This document shows positions 31,676 to 41,174 of a stretch of 64,000 bases of DNA, in pieces. Each line of letters starts with the position of its first letter. Position 1 is the stretch's first letter. The stretch lies in assembly GCF_023074075.1 (NCBI RefSeq), contig NZ_JADPKT010000070.1, positions 62,001-126,000 of the forward strand. The letters are read 5' to 3'. The position numbers and the translations under genes are program-made. Source of the stretch: Bradyrhizobium sp. 138. Its GTDB lineage: Bacteria > Pseudomonadota > Alphaproteobacteria > Rhizobiales > Xanthobacteraceae. The notes under the pieces were generated by a model that saw nothing but the letters and a program-made list of their open reading frames with translations, searched no databases and had not been told where the DNA came from.

Positions 31676-34417
31676 TCAGGCAGCGCTGACGGCCCCAAGC
31701 TCAGCGGCCAGGAATTGCGTCTCGAATGCCTCGGCAGGCATCGGACGGCCGAAGAAATATCCCTGCCCTTCCTCGCATCCCATGCTGACCAGGAAGTCGG
31801 CTGTTGCGCGGTTCTCAATGCCTTCAGCCACGACCGTGAGGCCGAGCTGTTTGCTGAGTCCGATGGTCGAGCCGACGATCGCGGCATCGTCGGAATTCGC
31901 GAGCAGATCGAACACGAATGACCGGTCGATCTTGAGCCCGTCGAGCGGAAACTTCTTCAGATAGCTCAGGCTTGCATAGCCCGTGCCGAAATCATCGAAC
32001 AGGACGCGAACACCCAGCTGCTGAATCCGCTTGAACATGTCGAGCACGCGGCTTTCGTCATGAAGCAGGATGTCTTCGGTGACCTCGATCTCGAGCAGCG
32101 AAGGCGAGAGCCCCGTCGCATCGAGCAGTGCCGCAACCGCATGCGCGAGATCGCCGGACTGAAGCTGCGAGGGCGACAGGTTGATCGCGACGCGCACGCC
32201 GTTGCCCGACAACTCCCAGGCACGCGCCTGACGGCAGGCGGTCTCCATCACCCAGTTCGCGATCCGCTCGGACAGAGCCGATGTGTTGACCACCGGCATG
32301 AACTCCGCAGGCGAGACGTAGCCGCGGACGGGATGTCGCCAACGGATCAGCGCTTCCGCTCCGACAAGGCTGCCGTCGATCAGACGAACCTGGGGCTGGT
32401 AGAACAGCTCGAACTCGCCGCGATCTGCGGCAAGCGCCAACTCACTCTCCAGCGTCAGCCGGTTCTCCAGCTCCTGCCTGATCGCGGCCTCGAAGAGCAC
32501 GTGGCTACCCCGCCGCGTCGCCTTGGCACGGCTCAAAGCGAGATGGCCGTTGCTCAGGAGATCGTCGGCGTTGTGTCCGCCTTCAGGATAGACGGCAACT
32601 CCGATGCTGATCCTGACGCGGTGCTGCCGGGTGCCCGTCGCAAGCGGTGCTTCGAACGCGTGCGCGATCCGCTCGGCGAACGCCGCGATCGGATCGCCGG
32701 TCTCTGCACAATCAAGCGCGATGGCGAATTCGTCGCCGCTGAGCCGGGCAACGACCGCCTTGCCATCGACTTCGATCCGGAGACGCTCGGCGACGGCCCG
32801 CAATACGCGGTCACCGGCTGAATGCCCGAGCATGTTGTTGATTTGCTGGAAGCCGTCGAGCCCGATCACGAGCAACGCGATCTCGCGAGGCTTACGATCC
32901 GCATCCGCAATCATGCCGGCCAGCCCGGCATGCAGCGCGTTGCGATTGGCAAGGCCGGTCAGCACGTCATGCTCGGCAAGATATTTGACGCGTTCGGCCT
33001 CGCGCTTGCGCACCGAGATGTCGCGCAGGATCGCACCGTACTGAAAGCCATCGGTTCCCTGCCAGCCCGAAAAGCTCGCTTCGACGGGGAAGGTTTCGCC
33101 GTTCTTGCGCCGGCCCTCGAACTCGATCACGACCGCGCCGCCCGGAACCAGAAGCGCCTGATGCGCGGCGTCATGCATGGACGGTCTTGCATCGCCGTCC
33201 GCCGGCACCGCGCACAGCGTTCCGAACGGGCGGCCGATCATCTCGGCCGGCGTGAAGCCGAAGATCGCGCTTGCGCCCGGATTCCAGACCGTGATCCGGT
33301 GATCCTCGTCGGTGCAGACGAGGCCGTCGCCAAGCGACATCGCGATGCGGTGAAAGCGGCTCTCGGCGATGCGTCCCAGCAGACTCCGGAAATCGATCTC
33401 GTCCAGCGCAATCGCGGTCAGATAGGCGATGATCGCGATGTGGAATAGCGATGTGTCGATGACGAGGGGCCATCTTGCCTGCACGAGGGCTGCGACCAGT
33501 TCGACGGCCGCCCCGAAGGCGATGAGGACAGCGACGCGAATTCCCGGCGCGACGCGGCGCCACGAATACAACATCAGCAGGCAGATCACACCCAGGCCCA
33601 GAATCATGCCGATATCGGACGTCCAGCGCAGCATCCGGCCCTGAAGGATCGATTCGGCGGCCAGCGCCTGGAGGACCGGCCCCGAGACGATCTTGCCATT
33701 GGGGACGCTGAACCGATCGCCAAGCTCGAGCGCCGTGGCGCCGACGATGATCTTCCTGTTTCTCAGTCTGTCGAGAACAGCGGTATCGCCGCGCAACACG
33801 TCGACATAGGAGACGCTCGGAATGGAGGTCGCAACAATGCTGAAATCGATCAGGAAGGGCGGCCGCCGATTGGCGTCCTGCCCGGCCAGCACGACGGCCA
33901 TCGACGGCATCAAGGCATCGCCGAGCCGTTCCGCTAACGGATAGCGGCGAACGAGTCCGTCGGATTCGACTGCGACGTTCACGACGGCCGGCCACGACTG
34001 GTTTGCGAACGGCTTCAGGGGGCGATTGACGTGCGCCGCGCCACCATTCGGCGTCGGCTGCTTGAACGACGGCAGGATCGTGGAGCCCCCGACCTCGCGA
34101 AGGGCCTTGACGAGGGCCTCGTCGGACGCCGGATCCGACGGCGTGCTGAAATCGACATCGAAGGCGATGTCCGCCGCTCCCGCGGCCTCGAGCCTGTGCA
34201 ACAGCTCCGCGTGCAGCTGGCGCGGCCAGGGCCACACTCCGATCTGATCGATGGACGCTGCGTCGATGGCCACGACGACGACGTTGCCGCTGGCGTCACG
34301 CGATTGCCAGGCGAACCGCAGATCGGTGAGCGCGTTGCGAAGCGCACCATGCCATCCCGTGGACAGCACGATCGCAAGCGCGATCACAACGAGAATATGC
34401 GGCCGATAACGTTTCAC
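31676..34417 (-). CDS. CHASE2-PAS-GGDEF-EAL signalling protein
   Basis: 913 aa. N-terminal helix, periplasmic CHASE2 sensor (~30-270, with VVVVAIDAASIDQIG), transmembrane helices ~275-345, a PAS domain (WNPGASAIFGFTPAEMIGRP), a GGDEF domain (AEHDVLTGLANR, active-site SGDEF) and an EAL domain (GAEALIRW, FDDFGTGYASLSYL, VVAEGIE). Catalytic residues of both output domains appear intact, so it may both make and break cyclic di-GMP. It lies 51 bases downstream of the FecR-domain gene, a recurrent FecR/CHASE2 pairing, and probably links an envelope signal to surface or biofilm behaviour. Confidence 0.9.
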   Translation of the reverse strand: MKRYRPHILVVIALAIVLSTGWHGALRNALTDLRFAWQSRDASGNVVVVAIDAASIDQIGVWPWPRQLHAELLHRLEAAGAADIAFDVDFSTPSDPASDEALVKALREVGGSTILPSFKQPTPNGGAAHVNRPLKPFANQSWPAVVNVAVESDGLVRRYPLAERLGDALMPSMAVVLAGQDANRRPPFLIDFSIVATSIPSVSYVDVLRGDTAVLDRLRNRKIIVGATALELGDRFSVPNGKIVSGPVLQALAAESILQGRMLRWTSDIGMILGLGVICLLMLYSWRRVAPGIRVAVLIAFGAAVELVAALVQARWPLVIDTSLFHIAIIAYLTAIALDEIDFRSLLGRIAESRFHRIAMSLGDGLVCTDEDHRITVWNPGASAIFGFTPAEMIGRPFGTLCAVPADGDARPSMHDAAHQALLVPGGAVVIEFEGRRKNGETFPVEASFSGWQGTDGFQYGAILRDISVRKREAERVKYLAEHDVLTGLANRNALHAGLAGMIADADRKPREIALLVIGLDGFQQINNMLGHSAGDRVLRAVAERLRIEVDGKAVVARLSGDEFAIALDCAETGDPIAAFAERIAHAFEAPLATGTRQHRVRISIGVAVYPEGGHNADDLLSNGHLALSRAKATRRGSHVLFEAAIRQELENRLTLESELALAADRGEFELFYQPQVRLIDGSLVGAEALIRWRHPVRGYVSPAEFMPVVNTSALSERIANWVMETACRQARAWELSGNGVRVAINLSPSQLQSGDLAHAVAALLDATGLSPSLLEIEVTEDILLHDESRVLDMFKRIQQLGVRVLFDDFGTGYASLSYLKKFPLDGLKIDRSFVFDLLANSDDAAIVGSTIGLSKQLGLTVVAEGIENRATADFLVSMGCEEGQGYFFGRPMPAEAFETQFLAAELGAVSAA

Positions 34418-34468
34418 CCGATCCTCCCACGCCCCCGCTTCAACGGGCGCGCCACCTCGAACATTGCC

Positions 34469-35689
34469 TCAGTGTCTATTGTGGCCGCGGCCATCGCTGC
34501 CGTGGCCGCCGCCATTCGAATTGCCGTTACCGTTGTTGCCCCAGCCATTGCCGGTGGCGCCGTTATTGCCGCTGCCGCCGCCATTGCTGTTGCCGTTGTT
34601 GCCATTGCCGGAATTTCCATTGCTGCCGGCGTTTCCGTTGTTGGCTATCGCAGCGCCTGGGTTCGACGAGCCACTGCTGCCAGGCGTTACGGCGCCGCTT
34701 GTCGTCACCGCAGTCTGGACGTTGCTGTTGGACGCTGGCGTGCTGGTGTTGCCGTCGCTCCAGGCCGAGTCAGCACTGACGCTTGCGTTGGCGTTGGCGT
34801 TGGCATTCGCATTGCGCACCTGGCCAGGAGCAACGGCGCCGTGGGCGAGCCCGCGTGTCACCTTGTGGAAGTTCAGCTTGACCTCGCCGAGCGAGCTCGA
34901 GATGCGCACGACACCGGCCCTGGATACATGACCTCCTGCCGCCTGATGAGATGGCTTCGGCGCGCCCGCCGCCTTGGTCCCCTTGTCGATCGGACCGAAC
35001 GCGTGGATCGCATGGCCGTTCGCGGCGTTGCGCGGTGCCGACAGGCCTGATTTCGGTACGGGCACACGCTCGATCGTAGGAGCGCGCGGCTTGCCGTGCT
35101 CGATCGGATTGAACGTCCCCGCACCACTCAGGCTGATACCGGCTTTGCCATGCTCGAAGACCGTGGCCGCTTGATCTGGCATGACCTGGGCAATCTGTCC
35201 CGTCCTGAAGTCGGAGACCTCGACCTGGCCGCGCAGCACGCCGACCTTGGTACTACCCGCTCCCACTGTGATGCTAAACCGCGTTCCCTTGACCACGGCG
35301 GCGAGATAGGGCGTCTCGACCTCGAAATGCTTGACGTTGCGCTTCTCGACTTCGAGGAGGATCTGACCCGCCTGCTGGATGATGGTGGTCGATAGCCCCT
35401 CCTTCTTCTCGGCCGGCAAGCCGACCACGGAGTTGGGAGAGATCAGGATCGTTTCCTCGCCGCGGACGAGCAGCACCCGGCCATTGCGTCCGGTGCGGAT
35501 GGTATTGCCCGGCTTGAGCGTCTCTTCCTGGTTCAGCGAGACCTGTTGCGCCCCGTCCGTCGCGATCCAAACCTCACCGGTGGCCTTGCTGACCGACCAG
35601 ACGCCATCCTCCGCAGCGGATGCACCGGAAGCCATTGCCAGGATCAGTGCGCCCGCGAAAGCGCACCGCATTCCAATTCTGCCGAGCAT
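34469..35689 (-). CDS. FecR-domain exported protein with Asn/Gly-rich low-complexity tail
   Basis: 406 aa. Signal peptide MRCAFAGALILAMASGASAA, then a FecR domain (~60-165; PGNTIRTGRNGRVLLVRGEE, TPYLAAVVKGTRFSI). The last ~120 residues are low complexity: a NANANANANA run coded by a hexanucleotide repeat near 34785-34815, then Gly/Asn/Ser repeats. No cytoplasmic FecR anti-sigma part and no sigma gene are nearby, so it is not a classical iron FecR. It sits upstream of the CHASE2 protein and divergent from the TpsB gene; it may be a sensor ligand or surface protein. Confidence 0.83.
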   Translation of the reverse strand: MLGRIGMRCAFAGALILAMASGASAAEDGVWSVSKATGEVWIATDGAQQVSLNQEETLKPGNTIRTGRNGRVLLVRGEETILISPNSVVGLPAEKKEGLSTTIIQQAGQILLEVEKRNVKHFEVETPYLAAVVKGTRFSITVGAGSTKVGVLRGQVEVSDFRTGQIAQVMPDQAATVFEHGKAGISLSGAGTFNPIEHGKPRAPTIERVPVPKSGLSAPRNAANGHAIHAFGPIDKGTKAAGAPKPSHQAAGGHVSRAGVVRISSSLGEVKLNFHKVTRGLAHGAVAPGQVRNANANANANASVSADSAWSDGNTSTPASNSNVQTAVTTSGAVTPGSSGSSNPGAAIANNGNAGSNGNSGNGNNGNSNGGGSGNNGATGNGWGNNGNGNSNGGGHGSDGRGHNRH

Positions 35690-35819
35690 GACGATCCTCA
35701 GTCCGCGTTACAGCCAGATCTGAGGCGTATCCGAAATCACTCAAGAGAGAATTAGCAGGTAACGGCCAGCCAAGCGGCCGCCTTAACCATTCATTGACCA
35801 TAAAAAACTATGAAAAATC
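35690..35819. promoter_or_regulatory. Divergent promoter region between FecR-like and TpsB genes
   Basis: 130 bases. Includes an AT-rich patch close to 35800-35820 (CCATAAAAAACTATGAAAAATC). No clear palindrome; the region is the only space for both promoters. Confidence 0.4.
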
Positions 35820-37616
35820 ATGCAGCTAACGAACCCTTACCGCCCCCTCGGAGAATCTCCGTCAAACTACGGGGACCGGTTCGTGGCGCGCGCAGAGAAG
35901 CGGCATCTCCTTACCGCGCTGGCATTGTTGGCACCGATTTTTGCGGGAATTTCCCAGGCATTCGCACAACAGGCGAGCCAGCCGGGTTTCGATCCACGCC
36001 AGCCCGAGAAATACTTTGAGAACCAAACCGAGCGGGAAACGCTGAGCCGCCCGCCAGTCAGGCTGCCGACGGTCGGCCAGCCCAACATCGGCGGCGATAC
36101 CAAGCCGCAGTTCGTGCTGCGCGGCGTCAACGTCAGCGGCGCCCACGCCGTCTCCCCCGATCGCATTGCCGCGGTCTATCAGCCGTATCTCGGCAAGAAG
36201 GTCTCGCAGGCGGATCTCGCCGGGATCGCAGGCGCGATCAGCGATCTCTACCGCGCCGACGGCTTCCATCTGAGCCGGGCCATCGTGCCGCCGCAGGACA
36301 TTGCGGACGGCCGGGTCCGGATCCAGGTGATCGAAGGCGCCATCGTGCAGGTCGAGCTGAAAGGCGACGGCGCCGACCAATTCGGCGTCAGGCCGATGCT
36401 CGAGCCGGTTCTGGCCGAGCAGCCGTCACGCCTCCCGACGCTCGAACGCCAGCTCTTCCTCATCAATGGCCGGCCGGGCGTTCGGATCACCGATAGCGCG
36501 CTCGAGGAAATCGGCGGTGCGTCCGGCCGCTTCCGTCTCACGGTCTATTTGAAGACCTGGCACGTCTTCTCCTCGTTCGGCCTGGACAATCTCGGTTCCT
36601 CCTCGGTCGGCCCCTGGCAGAGCTATGCCACCGGCGCGTTCAACTCCTACCTCACGCCCGGAGACACGCTGGCAGTCAACCTGTCGACGATTGCCAACGA
36701 TCCTCGCCAGCTCGGCTTTGCGCGGCTGTCCTATGACACGCCCGTCGGCGTCGACGGCGTACGTCTCGGCGCCTCCGTCCTCTACAGCGCGGTGCGACCG
36801 GGTGATGCCCGCCGCCTCGACAGCGACATCACGACGACCGAGGCCTTCGAGCTGCGCGCCGGCATCGCTCCGCTGCAATCGCAATCCTCTGCGCTCACGC
36901 TGACTGCAGCGATGACCTTCAGCAACGTGTCCGAGCACGACCTGTATGGCCCCTGGTACAACGACCACATCAGGACGGCGAGCCTGACCGCCGACTACAG
37001 GCTGCAGGATCACTTCGGCGGCACCAATTTCGCGACGCTGACCTACCGCCAGGGCCTCGACGTTTTCGGCGCTTCGCATTTCGACGACCCTCTATTGTCG
37101 CGCGACGGCGCCTCGTCGAATTTCTCGGTGCTGAACCTCTGGTTCACCCGCTACCAGACTCTCAACGATGCCTGGTCGCTCAAGCTCTCCGCGGCGAGCC
37201 AGACCGCGTCGCGGCCGCTATTCACCTCGCAACAATTCTATCTCGGCGGCGCAGCCTTCGGCCGGGGCTATGGCGCAGCCGAGATCAGTGGCGACAACGG
37301 CCTTGCCGGCTCGCTCGAACTGCGCTTCGACCAGAAGCTCAATTTCCGCTACTGGACCGGCTATCAGCTCTACGCCTTTGGCGAGGCCGGTGCCGTCTGG
37401 AACGACGGTTACCGCTTGAGCGAGGGCCTGTCGCTCACATCGGCCGGAGCCGGTGTGCGTTTCTTCCTGCCGAACGATCTCCAGGCCGATCTCGGCGTGG
37501 CCGTGCCCTTGAGCTACCGGGCACCGGACAACGCGCGCCGCAGTCCCCGCTTCCTGCTCACGCTGTCGAGCGCATTCCGGCTCTGCCCTGAACGCGGTAA
37601 ATCCGGCTGTCTCTAG
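35820..37616 (+). CDS. Two-partner secretion outer-membrane translocator (TpsB; ShlB/FhaC/HecB family)
   Basis: 598 aa from ATG 35820. GTG 35883, preceded by GGGGA, may be the true start because it places the signal peptide (LLTALALLAPIFAGISQAFA) at the N terminus. POTRA domains follow: FVLRGVNVSGAHAVSPDRI with LYRADGFHLSRAIVPPQ, and IRVQVIEG-like IQVIEGAIVQVEL. A 16-strand barrel is expected after residue ~270, with the family's FFLGG-like FYLGGAAFGRGY motif and a C-terminal Phe-containing strand. No TpsA exoprotein with a filamentous-haemagglutinin domain is in the window, so its cargo is unknown. Confidence 0.85.
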   Translation: MQLTNPYRPLGESPSNYGDRFVARAEKRHLLTALALLAPIFAGISQAFAQQASQPGFDPRQPEKYFENQTERETLSRPPVRLPTVGQPNIGGDTKPQFVLRGVNVSGAHAVSPDRIAAVYQPYLGKKVSQADLAGIAGAISDLYRADGFHLSRAIVPPQDIADGRVRIQVIEGAIVQVELKGDGADQFGVRPMLEPVLAEQPSRLPTLERQLFLINGRPGVRITDSALEEIGGASGRFRLTVYLKTWHVFSSFGLDNLGSSSVGPWQSYATGAFNSYLTPGDTLAVNLSTIANDPRQLGFARLSYDTPVGVDGVRLGASVLYSAVRPGDARRLDSDITTTEAFELRAGIAPLQSQSSALTLTAAMTFSNVSEHDLYGPWYNDHIRTASLTADYRLQDHFGGTNFATLTYRQGLDVFGASHFDDPLLSRDGASSNFSVLNLWFTRYQTLNDAWSLKLSAASQTASRPLFTSQQFYLGGAAFGRGYGAAEISGDNGLAGSLELRFDQKLNFRYWTGYQLYAFGEAGAVWNDGYRLSEGLSLTSAGAGVRFFLPNDLQADLGVAVPLSYRAPDNARRSPRFLLTLSSAFRLCPERGKSGCL

Positions 37617-37772
37617 CCGCCCTGCCATTCGCGCAATGGTCCCCTGGCATGCGGCCCTTTTGCCGCCTTGCTCACAGACTTGCCTAAATTTAATCCCGTA
37701 ACCTGCTCACGATCGCTCGATCGGGGAGTTCCCAATGACCATGTTCAGCCAAATGTGATTTGAGACGAGACC

Positions 37773-38603
37773 ATGAAGAGGGTGTTTGCAATCCTGGCGT
37801 TTCTCTGCGTCCTCGGCGTCGGGGAGTACTTCATCGTCAGCCGGTTCGCGATCCGCCATGAGGCTGTGGCGCTGTTCGACGCCTCGCGTCAGCGGCCGAT
37901 CGCCGTCGAGGTGGCGGTGCGGCGTGACTACGAGACCAAGGCCAATCTCGGCCTCTGGAAGCTCCCCCTCGCCATCATCAGCAACGGCAACACCGTCAAG
38001 GCCACCGAATATTCCTTCCTCGCCAACGCGCTGGCCGCACGCGGCTATCTGGTCGTCAGCATCCAGCAGGATCTGCCGAGCGACCCGCCGCTGATGACCC
38101 ATGTCGGTCAGAAATATGTCGGCCGGCGTGACGTCTATATCCGCTGTGAGGCCAACATTCTTTTCGTGCTCGGCGAACTGAAGAGGCGGCTGGAGAACGT
38201 CGACTACGACCACATCACCCTCGTCGGCCATTCCAACGGCGGCGATGTCTCGATGTATGTCGCCCATCAGCACCCGGAGCTGGTGTCGAAGGTGATCACG
38301 CTCGACAATCTGCGGGTGCCGTTCGTGCTCAGCGACGGCATGAAGATCCTGTCGTTCAGGTCGAAGGACCCGCATTTCGTGACCGACCCCGGCGTGCTGC
38401 CGACGCCGGAAGAGGCCAAGGCGCGTGGTATCGACATCGTCAACACCGGCGCGCAGCACACCGAGATGAGCGATCGCGGCCCCAACGCGGTCAAGGAGAA
38501 GATCCAGCAAACGCTCGACCGCTTCCTGCGTGACAGCGCCAGCAGCGCACTCGCGCCGGCTGACACGAAGAGCCCGATGATCATGAATCCGGGCGACTAC
38601 TAG
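37773..38603 (+). CDS. Alpha/beta hydrolase, probably exported or membrane-anchored
   Basis: 276 aa. An N-terminal hydrophobic segment (FAILAFLCVLGVGEYFIV) acts as signal or anchor. The nucleophile elbow is GHSNGG, with LVGHSNGGDVSMYVA; His of the triad is likely in NTGAQHTEMSD. Fold matches dienelactone-hydrolase/lipase-like enzymes without a lid. Stands alone between the TpsB and cytochrome genes. Substrate unknown. Confidence 0.75.
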   Translation: MKRVFAILAFLCVLGVGEYFIVSRFAIRHEAVALFDASRQRPIAVEVAVRRDYETKANLGLWKLPLAIISNGNTVKATEYSFLANALAARGYLVVSIQQDLPSDPPLMTHVGQKYVGRRDVYIRCEANILFVLGELKRRLENVDYDHITLVGHSNGGDVSMYVAHQHPELVSKVITLDNLRVPFVLSDGMKILSFRSKDPHFVTDPGVLPTPEEAKARGIDIVNTGAQHTEMSDRGPNAVKEKIQQTLDRFLRDSASSALAPADTKSPMIMNPGDY

Positions 38604-38869
38604 CCGGGCGCTTTGCGGCAGATCAAGGCGGCTCCGGGGCGGCAGCGTAGAAGAGCCGTATGGCCTCGGAGAGACACGTGTCGCCCTATATCGAAAGCCT
38701 TGATACGAAAGCTCTGCCCGCAGCGAGGATGCCGGCACCCTTACCGCATCTCTATCGTTCGGTCCGCAAGCTGCTGCGGTCGATCATCGCCCGCATTGAT
38801 CTCTCGCAATTTCCGGGATCGTGCTGCGGATAAGCTTGGCGGCGCCGGCGAATGCATGAAGGTTACCCT

Positions 38870-39238
38870 ATGCACCAGCATTTGAGACGAATCTTCCTGC
38901 TGCTGGCCGTAACCTCGAGCGTCGGTACGTCCTCCGCGCTCGCGGCCGATGCCGGTCACGGTGCCGACCTCGCCAAGCGCTGGTGCGCAAGCTGCCATGC
39001 CGTCGCAAACGGCCAGACCCAGGCGAGTGCCGACGTCCCCTCCTTTGCCTCCGTTGCGCGCAGGCAGGACTTCAATCCGGAGAGGCTCGCCTTCTTCCTG
39101 CTCGATCCGCACCCGAAGATGCCGAATCTCCCGTTGAGCCGGATCGAAGCCGGCGACATCGCGGCCTACATCGCATCGCTGCGTGAGCGCATGTTCCGGC
39201 CCCGAAGGGCCGCGTTCGCGCAAAGCGTCAAGCGGTAG
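38870..39238 (+). CDS. Small periplasmic c-type cytochrome
   Basis: 122 aa from ATG 38870, with AAGG 8 bases upstream; ATG 38852 is 6 codons earlier and lacks one. Signal peptide (IFLLLAVTSSVGTSSALAAD). Haem site CASCH at 39-43, and the axial Met is likely in DPHPKMPNLP. Class I monohaem cytochrome involved in electron transfer; its partner oxidoreductase is not in the window. Confidence 0.85.
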   Translation: MHQHLRRIFLLLAVTSSVGTSSALAADAGHGADLAKRWCASCHAVANGQTQASADVPSFASVARRQDFNPERLAFFLLDPHPKMPNLPLSRIEAGDIAAYIASLRERMFRPRRAAFAQSVKR

Positions 39239-39427
39239 CGCGCGGAGCACCACGCATCTGCCAGAAATGCAAATCCCTGCCGGAGGACCGACAGGGATCA
39301 GCAGAAGGGATGCCAGACGGCGAATGAGGTCATTCGGTGGCCCGGCATGGATCCGCACCAGCATCGAAGTGCGGATCGCCACGCCATGCAAGTTCAATTT
39401 GTGGGCACGTTGTGCACAAGCCGGGAA

Positions 39428-39769
39428 TCAGGACTTGCCCTTGCCCGGCTGCATGAGGCTGCCGGTCATCTGGCGCATGTGATCTCCGGCGCTGGTGAAC
39501 TGGCTGCGCAGGAAATCGGACTGGATTCGCATCGCTTCCTGGAGGTCGGTGGCATGAACCAGCTTGCGCGCATGCTCGAAGGCCGACTTCATATTCTGCT
39601 CGGTGAAAACCAGCGCCTGCTTCGACACCTCCGTCCCTGCGCCCGGGACGGACGACATCGATTTGGTGGCGGCTTCGAAAAACATGCCGAATGCTTGTTC
39701 CGCCTGGTCAATCGTCTTCTCGGCCAGGTCGCGCAGTTCGGCCGGAACTTCGAGCTTCGGTTCGATCAT
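39428..39769 (-). CDS. Phasin family protein
   Basis: 113 aa from ATG 39769, which has GGAGGAGT upstream. Helical amphipathic protein with AEKTIDQAEQAFGMFFEA followed by ARKLVHATDLQEAMRIQSDFL, the phasin pattern (D-L-Q-E-x4-Q-x-F). It coats polyhydroxyalkanoate granules or a similar surface; no pha gene is adjacent. Confidence 0.83.
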   Translation of the reverse strand: MIEPKLEVPAELRDLAEKTIDQAEQAFGMFFEAATKSMSSVPGAGTEVSKQALVFTEQNMKSAFEHARKLVHATDLQEAMRIQSDFLRSQFTSAGDHMRQMTGSLMQPGKGKS

Positions 39770-39938
39770 GGTCGCACTCCTCCCGTTTTCCCAACTGAAT
39801 ACCACACTTGCCGGATCGCCTTCCAGCGCCAGCCACGGGGGAAACGTCGCCGGCGGTCCGGCTCCGGCAGGAATACGAAGCAGGACAACGAAAGAGCGGC
39901 GCAAGGCCGGCGCGCGGCCGGGGCTCAGGACGGCGGGC

Positions 39939-40124
39939 TTAGGACAAGGGGTGCTCGGGAAGAGCTTCTTCCGTGGCGAGGTCTTCGACCAGCTTGATGA
40001 CCTCGAAACGCTGTCGAGGCGCGAGCTTCAGGAACGCACGGAGTAGACGCAGACTTTCGACCGTGCCGCTTGCGGGCACGCCGAGCTTGAGGTGCAGTTC
40101 ACCCGCGAAATTGAGGTTTTTCAT
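39939..40124 (-). CDS. Small protein of unknown function
   Basis: 61 aa from ATG 40124 with AGGTG upstream. FAGELHLKLGVPASGTVESL then an amphipathic helix (RLLRAFLKLAPRQRFEVIKLVEDLA) and acidic end. No known family. Standing alone. Confidence 0.55.
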   Translation of the reverse strand: MKNLNFAGELHLKLGVPASGTVESLRLLRAFLKLAPRQRFEVIKLVEDLATEEALPEHPLS

Positions 40125-40771
40125 CTCGCACCTATGACAAGCATCGGCCTTCGTGATCCACTCAAGAACGAACGCCACGACGCCACAACATGACCGTATC
40201 GCGACGAACTCTCGATCGGGTGGCCCGACCGGCTGGCACCGCTGGACGACACGTCCAAACCACGGGCTCAACCAAATGGTTGCACTTATGCCAAAAAACA
40301 ACCCGTCCGGCAAGGCCAACAATGGCTGTAGCGATGCTTCGTCTGCATCGCACCATGGCAATTCCGGATAACAGGAATATCGACCGCCGTCACCCACCTG
40401 CGTCAAGAGGCGGCATCAATCACGCACACGGCCCCGGTCGCTGTCAATCGGCGCAACGTTTCGGCTGTTTCCGATATGAATGGACGTTGCTGCGAATGAG
40501 CGGCTTTCAAGCCCATACACGTATTTGTTGAGTGCGACTTCGGCGGTTGTATCCGCGGCCAAACGAAGATTGATCTCGCAGCTGATCTCCAGCGTCCTGA
40601 TCTCGGCGCGAGCTGTCGCCTCGGGATTCATCGGTCCGGAAATGTTCTTCGCTCATGAACCGCTGTCCATGAACGAACGACCAAGCCGTTGCGACACGGC
40701 CACGCAGACAACGGGCGCCATGGCTGAGGACACTTCGATTCGGGCGCACGTCAGCACCAAAGGACGACGGC
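40125..40771. other. Intergenic region, 647 bases, with one weak ORF candidate
   Basis: No confident gene. A 71-codon frame on the minus strand (40416-40631; MNPEATARAEIRTLEISCEI...) reads like protein but lacks a clear ribosome site, so I do not call it. The GC content is lower than in the flanking genes. No terminator or repeat recognised. Confidence 0.45.
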
Positions 40772-41128
40772 ATGCTTTCTCGCAGCGATCTCATCAAGGG
40801 CGCCGCGGCCGCGCTTTTCACCCTCTCGATACAAGGCGCATGGGCGCAGGAGACCAAGATGAACCTGTTCAAGATCGTCACCATCAAGGACGAGATCGTC
40901 GTCGGATTATCGACCGAGGAACTTCAGGCGCTCGGCGGCAATGATGCCAGCGCGGTTGCGCACGCGCTGGCGCAGAAGGGCGATCTCACGGTCTGGCAAT
41001 ACAACGTGCATCGCGGCCCGAACGGCGAATTGCAGCAGGCGCCGACCGCCAGGATCGGGCTCCTGGCCAACGCCTCGCTCCGGGTCGAGCCCTACACGAC
41101 GCCTTACCAGATCGTACCGCATCCCTAG
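40772..41128 (+). CDS. Exported protein of unknown function
   Basis: 118 aa. N-terminal signal (LIKGAAAALFTLSIQGAWAQ), then a mixed domain with TVWQYNVHRGPNGELQQAP and a C-terminal EPYTTPYQIVPHP. AAAGGA stands upstream of ATG 40772. No family known to me; periplasmic by signal peptide. Confidence 0.65.
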   Translation: MLSRSDLIKGAAAALFTLSIQGAWAQETKMNLFKIVTIKDEIVVGLSTEELQALGGNDASAVAHALAQKGDLTVWQYNVHRGPNGELQQAPTARIGLLANASLRVEPYTTPYQIVPHP

Positions 41129-41174
41129 GCGACAGACCGGCCCGCCGGCAGCCGAGGCCGCCGGCGTGCGGACT

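Noticed and set aside
33171..34235. 354-codon minus-strand frame within the GGDEF-EAL gene
   Set aside because: Same strand but out of frame with the CHASE2/PAS region; no domain.
40416..40631. 71-codon minus-strand ORF
   Set aside because: Reads like protein but has no ribosome site, neighbours or recognisable family; left as a candidate in the intergenic entry.
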